A DNA stretch of 64,000 bases from Sphingomonas albertensis (GTDB lineage Bacteria; Pseudomonadota; Alphaproteobacteria; Sphingomonadales; Sphingomonadaceae), in NCBI RefSeq assembly GCF_014358075.1, contig NZ_JACONT010000006.1:1-64000 (forward strand). Reading direction: 5' to 3'. Each line of letters opens with the position of its first letter. Positions within the stretch are counted from its first letter, which is position 1. Shown here piece after piece: positions 44,093 to 52,084 of the stretch. The translations under genes and the position numbers were made by a program. The notes beneath the pieces are model-generated. The model was given only the letters and a program-made list of their open reading frames with translations. It was not told the DNA's origin and ran no database searches.

Positions 44093-44217
44093 GTGCGGGC
44101 ATAAGTAAATGAAAGCAACTACGCCCTCTTTCGAAGGCAGCACGAGCTAAGGTTTCCCTTGGTCGATAAGAATAGCCCGTAAGAGCTGATGCGACGAATG
44201 TCGCATCATGCCCGCAC
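44093..44217 (-). ncRNA. Candidate structured RNA of the RT-SLATT cassette
   Basis: Read on the minus strand, the 125-nt segment begins GTGCGGGCAT (44217-44208) and ends ATGCCCGCAC (44102-44093), a perfect 10-bp closing stem. Inside are three hairpins: GATGCGAC-ATTC-GTCGCATC (44207-44188), AAGG-GAAA-CCTT (44160-44149) and GCCTTC-GAAA-GAGGGC (44138-44123), the last two with GNRA-type GAAA loops. It lies directly upstream of the SLATT and RT genes. Several RT-based defence systems and retrons use such an RNA as template or primer. A 5' leader regulatory structure is an alternative. Upstream TTGTAT and TACGGT could be a weak promoter. Confidence 0.65.
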
Positions 44218-44632
44218 GGCGTAACCGTACATGATCCTTATTCTGATACAAGCGCCCGCCCCATCTCCCGCTAATTCGCTGTGTATGATTCATCCAAGTT
44301 AGGCGTTTGAATACGGTCGCTTCCGATGCACCGTTGCTTGACTGGGATAGTGCCATGTTAACACCGTCTCGTGATAGCAGGGTTTCGAGCTACGGTTCAG
44401 GTATAGGTTTAGCCGCTCGCGGCAGATTAGAATTCTCGCAACGATCGTCGGGCGGGACAGCGGTTTTGCCCGATGGGGCTGACAGCCGTCAGCTTTGCCG
44501 CTTTCTCGAAATTCCCTCTCTAAACTCGAGCATCGGAGATCATTTTGCTGAGCGGATGTCCGCTTTCGGAATTAGGGATTACCCACAGGGGCGTCCGAAT
44601 GTGGGCGAAAGCCGTCATTAAATCAATGTCGG
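44218..44632. other. Intergenic region with hairpins between gpD and the cargo
   Basis: No supported gene is seen. Two hairpins are visible: AGCGG...CCGCT (44459-44502) enclosing GCTGAC-AGCC-GTCAGC (44478-44493), and CCCACA...TGTGGG (44582-44605). They lie just after the gpD stop in the direction of late transcription and may slow or end it. There is no long T run. Confidence 0.5.
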
Positions 44633-45643
44633 CTACGCTGCGCTCTCCAGCGTTAGGGCCGTCGTGAAACCGCGATCGGCGATCAGTTCGTGAGAGACAT
44701 CGGAAACCAGCCACTTCACCGCATCAATCTCAGCCTTGAACCCCGCAACCGTCACCGGGCGGTCAGGGTAAATTTCCAACCGGCCGAGGGCGAGCCCCAG
44801 ATCCAGCGTGCGCGGCTCGCGTGCGGCACGGCCCTGCTCGGCAGTCGCGGCGCGGCGGGCGGCATCCTCGGACGAGTAGGTGCGCGTGAGCCGCTTAGTC
44901 TCGCCGGTACCGCTGCCGACCGTTACCGTTTTCTTCTTCGCACCCTTGCGGTCGTGCCAGTCGGCCGAGACGCTGCCGGCCTCGTCGCGCTTCTTGATCC
45001 GAAAGCTATGACGATCGCCATCGCCGCGCCGGATAGTGAGCGCGGGGATCGCCGCGCCGGTCGCGGTCGTGGCGGCGCCGGTGGGCGCGAGGATCAGCAC
45101 GCCGGCCTTCACCGTCGCCGTGGCGTCGTTCTCCCGCCCCAGCCGGCGCAGGAGCGCAATGTCGCTTTCCCGGGTCTGTGCCATCGCCTTGACTGCAATC
45201 GACGCCAGTGCGGGCGCGCAGCGGGGCGTCAGCTTGTTACGGCCGGCGATCTCCCTGACGATCGCGCCCAGCGTCGTGTCGTGCCAGCTCTTCTCGCGCC
45301 GGATGGCGATGGCGCTGGTGAAGTCCGCCGCGCGTGCGCGGATCGTGATCTGGTCGGGCGGGCCGCTATGCTCGATCTCGTCGACGGTAAATTTGCCCTT
45401 GTCGACCAGGCCGACCGTCACGTCGGCGCCGGCGGACCAGCCGAGCTGTACCGTCAGCGTCGCGCCAGCACGCGGCACCGCGAGCTTGCCATCCGAATCG
45501 TCGATCGTGATCTCGAGCTGGTCGGCGTCGCCGCCTCGTTTCTCGCTCAAGCGCAGCGAGATCAGGCGCGGACGAATGCGATCGGTCAGATCGGTGCCAT
45601 CGAGCGTGACCTTGAAGTCGGGGACGTTGTTGACCGCCGTCAT
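44633..45643 (-). CDS. D: P2-like late control protein D (tail hub/spike base)
   Basis: This 336-residue protein is of the phage late control gene D family, which forms the tail hub, like T4 gp27. Landmarks are the N-terminal DLTDRIRPRLISLRLSEKRGGDADQLEITIDD and a C-terminal RPVTVAGFKAEIDAVKWLVSDVSH. Length and place (last gene of the tail operon) match P2 D. The ATG overlaps the gpU stop (ATGA). It is the last late gene before the cargo island. Confidence 0.93.
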   Translation of the reverse strand: MTAVNNVPDFKVTLDGTDLTDRIRPRLISLRLSEKRGGDADQLEITIDDSDGKLAVPRAGATLTVQLGWSAGADVTVGLVDKGKFTVDEIEHSGPPDQITIRARAADFTSAIAIRREKSWHDTTLGAIVREIAGRNKLTPRCAPALASIAVKAMAQTRESDIALLRRLGRENDATATVKAGVLILAPTGAATTATGAAIPALTIRRGDGDRHSFRIKKRDEAGSVSADWHDRKGAKKKTVTVGSGTGETKRLTRTYSSEDAARRAATAEQGRAAREPRTLDLGLALGRLEIYPDRPVTVAGFKAEIDAVKWLVSDVSHELIADRGFTTALTLESAA

Positions 45644-46038
45644 GCCGCACCCGCCGCGCTATCGGCGATCTCGAGCAGCTCGACGGTGAAGTCGACCTTC
45701 CGCGGCGTGCCGTCCGCAAAGAACTCCTTCATGCCTTCGTCGATGCCGGTGATGACAAAGGCGCCGTAGACCCGCCCGGTGCCGTCGATCAGCGGCCACG
45801 CCTCGCCCTTGGCCGCCATGTCGCGCAGATCGTCAAGCGAAGCGCGCCCCGCCATGAGTTCGGCATAGGCCGTGCCCGACAAGCCAATCGTATCGTTCTC
45901 GCGGCCGACGAACTGCGTCGCGTCGATCGCGCCGATCCGGCCGCTCCTCGCGTGCCGCCAGGCGCTTTTGCGCTGCATCTCCTGATATGCCAGCGTCGGC
46001 AGCGAGAAGACGAACATGCCGAGGGCCATCATGTTCAC
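45640..46038 (-). CDS. U: P2-like tail protein U
   Basis: This 132-residue protein is of the phage P2 GpU family, which caps or terminates the tail tube. MALGMFVFSLPTLAYQEMQRKSAWRHA at the N-terminus and VYGAFVITGIDEGMKEFFADGTPRKVDFTVEL in the second half are the family pattern. It overlaps both the tape-measure stop and the gpD start by 4 nt, as usual for this module. Confidence 0.93.
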   Translation of the reverse strand: MNMMALGMFVFSLPTLAYQEMQRKSAWRHARSGRIGAIDATQFVGRENDTIGLSGTAYAELMAGRASLDDLRDMAAKGEAWPLIDGTGRVYGAFVITGIDEGMKEFFADGTPRKVDFTVELLEIADSAAGAA

Positions 46039-48566
46039 AGGTCGGCTCCATCAGGCGTGTCAGAAAAGGACGATCGCGACATGGCGCGCTGGCGGTTCAG
46101 TAGGCGTTCCAGTGCACGCTCGATCTTCTCGGCAAGAGCCTGCTCGCTTTGGCCTGGCGCCCCGTAAATGTTCATCGTGATCGGTGCCGGCGCGGGGGCC
46201 GGGCGACCATAGGCTGCGGATCCGCCAGGCGTGGCCGCGGTTGCGGGCGTCAGCGCCGGCAGCGCCGAGCCGATCGCAAGCGCGGCGGTGAGACGGCGCG
46301 ACAGGCTATCAACCCGGCGCACCGGCGCATCCTCGTCGGTCATCATACCGGGCGGACGTAGCGAGGCGGCGGACATGGCACCGGTCAGGTTGCGCGACAG
46401 GCGGTCGATCCGACGTACCGGTTCGCGCGCGCCGCCAGCGATGCCGTTGCTGAGGCCCTGCATCATGAACCCGCCAAAGCCCGCGAACACCCGCGACGGC
46501 GAGCGGATGCCGAGTTTCTGCTTGAACCAGTTCGCGGCCGACGACGCCGCCCCGACGATCGTCGCCTTCAGCGCTCCCAGCATGCCGGTGATGCCGTTGA
46601 TCATTCCGCTGATCATGTTGCGGCCGAACTCACCGAAGCGCGCCGGGAGAGCGCCGAACCAGCCGAGGACGCCGGTGACGACGCCGACGATCCCCTGCCA
46701 CAGCGAGCCGAACCACGCGGTGATCGGACCCCAGTTCGCGTAGATCAGGTACACCGCGCCCGCGAGTAGCGCGATCACCGCGACGATCGCGAGAACGGTG
46801 CCGAGGATCGGCAGCAGCCCAATAGACGCGGTGCCGCCCGCGACGCCCATGGCGATCAGGCCGGCGTTGAGGATGGCGATCGGCCCCATGATCGCGGCGA
46901 TGACGATCGCCGCACCCCCGAGGACGATGAAAAGCAGGGCGAGCACCGCTGCGCTGATCGCGATCGCCTTCGCCAGCACTGGATGGCGTTCGGTCCATCG
47001 CGCGAGACCGCTGGCAAGAGCCGAGGCACGTTTCGTGATCGCGTTGACCGCCGGCAAGAGCATGGAGCCCAGCGACACCGATAGCACCTGCGCGTTGATC
47101 TTCAACTGCTTGGTCTGCTCGGCCGAGTCCTTCATGCGCTCGGCGAAATCGGTGTCGGTCGTGCCCTTCGCGCCGGCCGCGGTCGCGCGGATGCGCCGAT
47201 ATTCCTCCATATTCTGAATCAGCGGACGCAGACCCTGCTGCACCTGGGCGTCCTCGAACAGGAAGCCGATCTTGCCGAGATCACCGCCCGTCGCCTTCTT
47301 CGTTAGTTCGGCAATCGCCTCGAGCGGCGTCTTGCCGTCCGCGTAGGCCTTCTTCAGCGCGTTCGGCAGATCGATGCCGAACTTCGAGAACGCCTTGATC
47401 GTGGCCGGCGAGGCGATCTTCTGAATGATGTTCGCGACATTCGACGCCGCGGTCGAGGAGTCGCCGGCACCCTTGCGTGCGATCTGCAGCGCTGCGGCGA
47501 GATCCGCGACCGCGCCGGTACCGGTCTGGCCAAGCGCCTGATAGCCGGCGGTCAGCGCCGGGAACGCGCCCGCCATGTCCTTGATCTCGAACGCACCGCT
47601 TTTGCCGGCCTGCGCCATGATATCGATGACGCGCCCGGTCTGCTCGATCGGCACCTTCAGATTGTCGTTGGCGGCAAACGCCGCGGCGGACAGGTCGGCG
47701 ATCTCCGCCTTGTACGCAGTCGCCGCGCGCCCGATCGGCTTCATCATCGCGACCGCCTTGGTCGGATCGAGGCCGAACCCCGCCAGCGTGTCGACGCCCT
47801 TTTGCAGTTCGTCGGGCATCTGGTTTGCGGCGCGCGCAGCCGCGAGAAGGTTGCGCCCCATGCGGTCAGCACGATCGCGGCCGAGATCCGCCTTCTGGGC
47901 GATGTCGGTCATGACCGACTGATATGCCTGCGCGTCCTCGACCGCTCCGAGGATCGGACGTGCGAGCGTCCGGCCCGTCGCGATGCCGGCCGCGCCGCCT
48001 GCGGCAATGCCGGTCGCCATGTTCTGCGTCCGCGCGAACCCCGCGCGCGCCCTCGCAAAACGAGTCTGGCGCTCGTCGAGGCGGTCGAACTCCGCGCGCT
48101 GCTGACCCATCGTGGCGGTCGTCGCGGCGATGTTGTCGCGCAGCCGCTGCTCATGGGCGCCGAGGTTGCGGACATCGACGCCCGCCGACGTCAGCGCCGA
48201 CCGCATGCGCGTCAGCTCCGCGCTATGCTCCTCGCTGGCGTGAACGAGCTTACGTTCCGCCGCCTCCGCCGACGCGAGGGCGTTGGTCATGCGTTTGGTT
48301 GGCGCATCCGTGCGGGCGATATCGTCGCGCAAGGCCCGAATGCGGCGACGGGCATCGTCGATCTTCCCGAACATCTCCCCGCCCTTGGCCTGGCCGATCC
48401 GAAATTCGCCGATCGCGCGTGCCTGCGCGCTCAGATCCTTGAGCCCCTGCCGGGTGACCTTCAGCGCCGCTGCCGCCTTCGCGGATCCGCCGACGATATC
48501 GCGCAAGGGCTTGGTGACCTTGTCGCTCGCCTCGAGCAGCATGCGGATCCGGAGGTTGCGGTCCAT
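46035..48566 (-). CDS. T: P2-like tail tape measure protein T
   Basis: This 843-residue protein sets tail length and lies inside the tube. It has N-terminal coiled-coil regions (about residues 60-200), the TP901-type core (NQMPDELQKGVDTLAGFGLDP, AAFAANDNLKVPIEQTGRVID), strong hydrophobic helices in the middle (VLALLFIVLGGAAIVIAAIMGPIAIL, about 540-570, and VLAIVAVIALLAGAVYLIY) and a low-complexity end. I chose ATG 48566 (MDRNLRIRM); the ORF to 48602 reaches into gpE'. The tail length implied is like that of P2. Confidence 0.92.
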   Translation of the reverse strand: MDRNLRIRMLLEASDKVTKPLRDIVGGSAKAAAALKVTRQGLKDLSAQARAIGEFRIGQAKGGEMFGKIDDARRRIRALRDDIARTDAPTKRMTNALASAEAAERKLVHASEEHSAELTRMRSALTSAGVDVRNLGAHEQRLRDNIAATTATMGQQRAEFDRLDERQTRFARARAGFARTQNMATGIAAGGAAGIATGRTLARPILGAVEDAQAYQSVMTDIAQKADLGRDRADRMGRNLLAAARAANQMPDELQKGVDTLAGFGLDPTKAVAMMKPIGRAATAYKAEIADLSAAAFAANDNLKVPIEQTGRVIDIMAQAGKSGAFEIKDMAGAFPALTAGYQALGQTGTGAVADLAAALQIARKGAGDSSTAASNVANIIQKIASPATIKAFSKFGIDLPNALKKAYADGKTPLEAIAELTKKATGGDLGKIGFLFEDAQVQQGLRPLIQNMEEYRRIRATAAGAKGTTDTDFAERMKDSAEQTKQLKINAQVLSVSLGSMLLPAVNAITKRASALASGLARWTERHPVLAKAIAISAAVLALLFIVLGGAAIVIAAIMGPIAILNAGLIAMGVAGGTASIGLLPILGTVLAIVAVIALLAGAVYLIYANWGPITAWFGSLWQGIVGVVTGVLGWFGALPARFGEFGRNMISGMINGITGMLGALKATIVGAASSAANWFKQKLGIRSPSRVFAGFGGFMMQGLSNGIAGGAREPVRRIDRLSRNLTGAMSAASLRPPGMMTDEDAPVRRVDSLSRRLTAALAIGSALPALTPATAATPGGSAAYGRPAPAPAPITMNIYGAPGQSEQALAEKIERALERLLNRQRAMSRSSFSDTPDGADL

Positions 48567-48570
48567 GGCG

Positions 48571-49004
48571 TCAGCTTTCCGGGTTGTGTCGCTCGGCTGC
48601 ACGCATGCGCCAGCGCATCAGGTCGGCGATCGTCATCTCGTCCATGGCGGCGGGGGGCCAATGGAAGACGATCGCGAGATCCGCCATCGCGTCGTCGACT
48701 AGCCCTGGGAGTCCTGTTCCTTCGCTGCTTTCGGCAACAAAAAATCCTGAATTTCCATACCGAACTGCGTCAGGTCGGCGGGATCGAGATTGTTGATCTC
48801 GGCATCGGTCAGGGGCGGCATGGTGATGCGCGGCAGCAGCTTGGCGGTCGCGGCAACATTCATCTGCACCAGGTCGGCGATGTTGAGGCCGCGCAGCTCG
48901 CCCGAGCGCGGGCGGCGGACCTGAACCTTCTCGATGGTCTGGTCGCCGCGGGCGAACGGGAAGTCGAGCTTGACGGTGGCGAGTTCGGTCTTGGTGTCGG
49001 TCAT
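48571..49004 (-). CDS. E': Tail assembly chaperone E+E' made by -1 frameshift
   Basis: The long product is read as gpE from 49004 to the slippery site T-TTT-TTG (44-38 of 48744-48738, minus strand). It then continues in the -1 frame as VAESSEGTGLPGLVDDAMADLAIVFHWPPAAMDEM... to the stop at 48571. The E' part has the GpE-family FHWPPAAMDEMTIADLMRWR block. Frame 0 at the site is GAT TTT TTG, which satisfies X-XXY-YYZ. The same arrangement, with the same heptamer, is known from P2, where E and E+E' assist tail assembly around the tape measure. Confidence 0.88.
48699..49004 (-). CDS. E: P2-like tail assembly protein E
   Basis: This 101-residue protein is the short, in-frame product of the tail chaperone gene (Phage_TAC_7-like). 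It reads MTDTKTELATVKLDFPF..., with LNIADLVQMNVAATAKLLPRIT in the centre, and ends PKAAKEQDSQG. Between tail tube FII and tape measure T, it is at the place of P2 E. Its 3' end carries the slippery site that yields the longer E+E' form. Confidence 0.9.
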   Translation of the reverse strand: MTDTKTELATVKLDFPFARGDQTIEKVQVRRPRSGELRGLNIADLVQMNVAATAKLLPRITMPPLTDAEINNLDPADLTQFGMEIQDFLLPKAAKEQDSQG

Positions 49005-49065
49005 GCGAAATTCCTTGGATCGAGGCGGGGATGGTCATGGAGCCGGCGCTGGCGCCGGGGCGTCC

Positions 49066-49572
49066 TCACAGGATGATGTCGCGCATGTCCGCGAGCCGAT
49101 CGACGCCACCGACGATGTGGACCATGTTGAGGACGTCGATCTCGATCAGGACGGCGCCGTTCCACTCGAGGCGGTAGTAGACGAGCGCCATCTTGACCTT
49201 GAACTCGCCGCCCTCGCCGACCTTCTGCTCGCCCATGTCGATCTCTTCGTGACGGCCGCGCACGGTCACCTCGACAGCATCGGACGTGCCGGCCGAATCG
49301 TTCTGATACTGACCGGCGAAGCGCAGGAAGATCCCGCCGATCGTCGGCGCGGTGGCCTGCAGCAGGACGTCGCGCAGCGGACCGCCGGCGGTGAATTCCA
49401 GCTCCATGGCTTCGGCGCCCATGTCGAGCTTGACAGTGCCGTCCATGCCCCCGCCGCGATACTCCTCGAGCTTGCGGGTGAGCTTGGGCAGCGTGACCGA
49501 GGGGACCTCGGCCAGATAGCTCTGGCCTTCGTTGAACAGGTTCATGTTCTTCAGTTTGCGCGGCAATGCCAT
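49066..49572 (-). CDS. FII: P2-like major tail tube protein FII
   Basis: This 168-residue protein is the structural unit of the inner tail tube. The family N-terminus is ALPRKLKNMNLFNEGQSYLAEVPSVTLPKLTRK, and it has the GGPLRDVLLQATAPTIGG and YYRLEWNGAVLIEIDVLNM blocks. It lies between the sheath gene and gpE, as in P2. About 40 nt separate it from the sheath stop. Confidence 0.95.
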   Translation of the reverse strand: MALPRKLKNMNLFNEGQSYLAEVPSVTLPKLTRKLEEYRGGGMDGTVKLDMGAEAMELEFTAGGPLRDVLLQATAPTIGGIFLRFAGQYQNDSAGTSDAVEVTVRGRHEEIDMGEQKVGEGGEFKVKMALVYYRLEWNGAVLIEIDVLNMVHIVGGVDRLADMRDIIL

Positions 49573-49611
49573 GATCGGCTCCTAGATTTCGGGTCGGGTG
49601 AGCGGGGGCGA

Positions 49612-50790
49612 TCAGGCGACGGAGAAGTCGGCGAGATAGCTGTCGGTGATGCGCTGGTTGAGCATCAGGTTTTCGAGCGGCGGGACCGGCGTGTAATCGT
49701 AATCGATCGTCACCTTGCCGGTCTTGAGCGTCGCCGCGGTGTTCTTGGCCGCGTCGAACCACGCGTTGCCGTCGATGATCTGGCCGGAGGTCTTCATCCC
49801 GCGCAGCGTGCCGTTGATCGTCTCGACGATGTCCTTCACCAGACTTGGGCGCAGCGGCTTGTCGATCGCCCACGTCATGCCGCCCGCGATCGTATCCATG
49901 AGGACCTGCGCGGTGCGGGTCGCGGACTCGAAAGTGAACGGCGAGGTCGGGTCGATCGTCGTGCGCGAGCCCCAGAACCGAAAGCCCCCGCCGCTGCGGA
50001 TCAGCGCCGTTACCTGCTGCGCGTTGAGCAGGTTCGCCTCGCAGTTCGGATCCTGCACGTCGAACTGGATGTCCTTGGTCAGGCCGACGACGCCGACGAC
50101 GGGGACATTCGACAGCGTCTTGTGCCAGCCCTCGTCGGAATCGATGCGGGCGCGCATGCCGAGTGCGCGGGCAACCGCAAAGCTGGTGGCGTTGGCGCTC
50201 GCGACGGTGTCGAAGGCGATGAAGTCGGGGCAGATCAGCATCAGCTCGCGTGCGCTGAAGCTTCCCCGGTAGGCCGTCGCGGCAGCGATGTCGGCGCCGA
50301 TCGCGGAAGCATAGGCCATGCCGCGCAGCTTCTGCGCGACGACGACGAGTGCGGTAGTGACCGCCTGCGTGTCCAGGCCAGGGCAGCCGAGGATCCGCGG
50401 TTTGATCCCGAGCTGCGCTTCGGCTGCGAGCAGCGCCTGCATGCCGGTCTTTAGCCCGTTGACCGTCCCGCCGATCACGGCGGTGTTGGTGGCGGCAGCA
50501 TCTGCCCCTGCAGCGACGCGAACGACGACGACGGGTGCGCGCGCCTGGTCGGCGATCGCCTGCAGCGCGAGACGCAGCGTGCCGGTCGTGCCGGCGACGC
50601 CGATCGCGGCCGCAATGTCGGTCACCAGCGCCGGCCGGTTGAGCGGGAACGCCGCATCGAGCGCGGCGGTCGCGGCACCCGCGGGCGCGGTCGCGGTTGC
50701 GACCAGGCCGATGACGGCGGTGGCGACGTCGACGAGCGTGCGGGCGCCCGCGGTAACTTCGGTGACGGTGATTCCGTGCTGGTAGGCCAT
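49612..50790 (-). CDS. FI: P2-like tail sheath protein FI
   Basis: This 392-residue protein forms the contractile tail sheath. It starts MAYQHGITVTEVTAGARTL and has PRILGCPGLDTQ, ICPDFIAFD, FRFWGSRTT and the C-terminal YDYTPVPPLENL of P2 FI-like sheaths. Presence of a sheath and tube identifies the prophage as a myovirus. The start is ATG 50790 with GAAAGGATC about 8 nt upstream. It follows the gpW gene after a 20-nt gap. Confidence 0.96.
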   Translation of the reverse strand: MAYQHGITVTEVTAGARTLVDVATAVIGLVATATAPAGAATAALDAAFPLNRPALVTDIAAAIGVAGTTGTLRLALQAIADQARAPVVVVRVAAGADAAATNTAVIGGTVNGLKTGMQALLAAEAQLGIKPRILGCPGLDTQAVTTALVVVAQKLRGMAYASAIGADIAAATAYRGSFSARELMLICPDFIAFDTVASANATSFAVARALGMRARIDSDEGWHKTLSNVPVVGVVGLTKDIQFDVQDPNCEANLLNAQQVTALIRSGGGFRFWGSRTTIDPTSPFTFESATRTAQVLMDTIAGGMTWAIDKPLRPSLVKDIVETINGTLRGMKTSGQIIDGNAWFDAAKNTAATLKTGKVTIDYDYTPVPPLENLMLNQRITDSYLADFSVA

Positions 50791-50810
50791 CGAAACAGAT
50801 CCTTTCAGGA

Positions 50811-51170
50811 CTATGCGGGCAGCGCGCCGGCAAGCGGGATGGAGAGACGGGTGCGGGCGGCGAGCGCCGGGACATCGGTGCGCTTGCCGTCGAGGATGAG
50901 CGCGAAGCTGGCTGGGCCGATCTGCCCCAGCGCGACGTTGGTCAGCGTGATGCGCGGTTCCCAGCGCAGCAGCGCGAGCGCGGTCGCGGCGAGCAGGCGC
51001 ATGCGGCCGGCGGGGTTCATCGCCTGATCGATAAGGTCGGGCAGCAGCGAGCCGTAATCACGCCGAGCGATGCGCGAGCCGATCGGCGTCGACAGGATAT
51101 CGGCGATCGACTGGGTGAGATGGTCGACGCCATCGAGCGGCGCGCCGGTTCTGGCGTTCATGCCGTTCAC
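50811..51170 (-). CDS. W: Baseplate wedge protein W (gp25-like)
   Basis: This 119-residue protein is of the GPW/gp25 family, which links baseplate wedge to sheath. The family core is HLTQSIADILSTPIGSRIARRDYGSLLPDLIDQ, with TNVALGQIGPASFALILDG in the C-terminal half. The ATG overlaps the gpV stop. It is followed by the sheath gene, whereas in P2 the J gene follows W. Confidence 0.95.
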   Translation of the reverse strand: MNGMNARTGAPLDGVDHLTQSIADILSTPIGSRIARRDYGSLLPDLIDQAMNPAGRMRLLAATALALLRWEPRITLTNVALGQIGPASFALILDGKRTDVPALAARTRLSIPLAGALPA

Positions 51171-51736
51171 TGCGGCAACCCCGACACGCCGCCACCGGCG
51201 GTGACGCCGAGATGCTTGTGGCTCTTGAGACTCTTGCCCCCGCCGACGACGTCGTCGCTGGCGGTCGCCTTGCCCGCGATATCGACGTCGCCGGTGATCG
51301 TGACGGCACCGGTGATCGAAACCGGACCGGTGATGGTAACGCCGCCCGGCGCATCGATCTGCACCTTGCCGCCCGCGGGGAGCTGCGCGACGAGCAGGTG
51401 CGCGGTCGCGTCATAGGAGAGGATCGCGCCGTCGCCGAAGCGGATCAGGTCGATGTCGTCGCTCGACGGGGCGGGCATCGCATCGGAGAACAGGCCGAGG
51501 ATCGCGACGCCGCCATCGGTATCGCCTTCGGGGCAGATCAGGAGGCATTGCTCGCCGATCGTGGGCGGCGACCAGATCCGCGTGTTGCCGGCGCGCTGGA
51601 CGATCCAGCAGACGTCACCGGTCACGATCTCGCCGACGCGTACGCGGCACGTCGCATCGGCAAGATCGACGGATTCGATCGTGCCGATGCGGACGATGTT
51701 GCCGATAATGCGGCGAGGATCAGGGAGCGCGTTCAT
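51167..51736 (-). CDS. V: P2-like baseplate spike protein V
   Basis: This 189-residue protein is the membrane-piercing tip of the tail (P2 V, Gp45-like). It shows VRIGTIESVDLADATCRVRVG, TRIWSPPTIGEQCLLICPEGD and a C-terminal repeat-rich segment (TGPVSITGAVTITGDVDIAG) that makes a beta-helix needle, then a His-containing tip (LKSHKHLGV). I start at ATG 51736 (MNALPDP), which aligns with the P2 V N-terminus; ATG 51748 is an alternative. A hairpin lies upstream. Confidence 0.93.
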   Translation of the reverse strand: MNALPDPRRIIGNIVRIGTIESVDLADATCRVRVGEIVTGDVCWIVQRAGNTRIWSPPTIGEQCLLICPEGDTDGGVAILGLFSDAMPAPSSDDIDLIRFGDGAILSYDATAHLLVAQLPAGGKVQIDAPGGVTITGPVSITGAVTITGDVDIAGKATASDDVVGGGKSLKSHKHLGVTAGGGVSGLPQ

Positions 51737-51780
51737 GACGCGGGACATTGGCGCGGCGATCCGGCTCGTGCGCGGTCGTG

Positions 51781-51807
51781 CGGGTGTGGAATGCGATCCC
51801 ACACCCG
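51781..51807. terminator. Perfect hairpin upstream of gpV
   Basis: CGGGTGTGG (51781-51789) and CCACACCCG (51799-51807) form a 9-bp stem with a 9-nt loop, between the small gene's stop and gpV. Without a T run it is not a classical terminator; it may attenuate or protect the late transcript. Confidence 0.45.
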
Positions 51808-51813
51808 AAGGGA

Positions 51814-52044
51814 TCAGGCGGGGTTCGGCTCGGGGTCGGGAGCGTTGGCGATCACGCCGAGGCCGATCTTCACCGCGACGCCGCGGCCGACTTCTTCGAC
51901 ACGTTCCGCGGTGGCGATTGCATCGTAGTCGCCGCTCGCGTCGTAGCAGGCGTTGACGCTGCGCTCGTGCACGACGTCGCCGCTGGTGAAGGTGGCGGCG
52001 ACGGTGCGCGTCGTCGGATCGTGGTCGCCGATGGTGATCTTCAT
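51814..52044 (-). CDS. Small phage structural-region protein
   Basis: This 76-residue protein starts MKITIGDHDPTTRTVAATF and is polar with alternating beta-prone stretches (GDVVHERSVNACYD). It lies between the fibre gene and gpV and its ATG has GGAAGGACC about 6 nt upstream. No family is recognised. By place it may be a fibre chaperone or small baseplate part (inference). Confidence 0.7.
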   Translation of the reverse strand: MKITIGDHDPTTRTVAATFTSGDVVHERSVNACYDASGDYDAIATAERVEEVGRGVAVKIGLGVIANAPDPEPNPA

Positions 52045-52084
52045 TGCGTATGGTCCTTCCGGTTGGTGGATGTGAATGCGGGCG

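Noticed and set aside
42200-44217. Calling the RT a retron or a group II intron protein
   Set aside because: No maturase or endonuclease domain and no intron domain V/VI seen, which excludes an intron. The usual retron motifs are not clear, and a SLATT partner is not a typical retron effector, so only a general defence-type RT is claimed.
46149-49076. Plus-strand frames antisense to the tape measure and tail chaperone
   Set aside because: High-GC shadow frames without ribosome sites or domains; the P2 tail gene order is complete on the minus strand.
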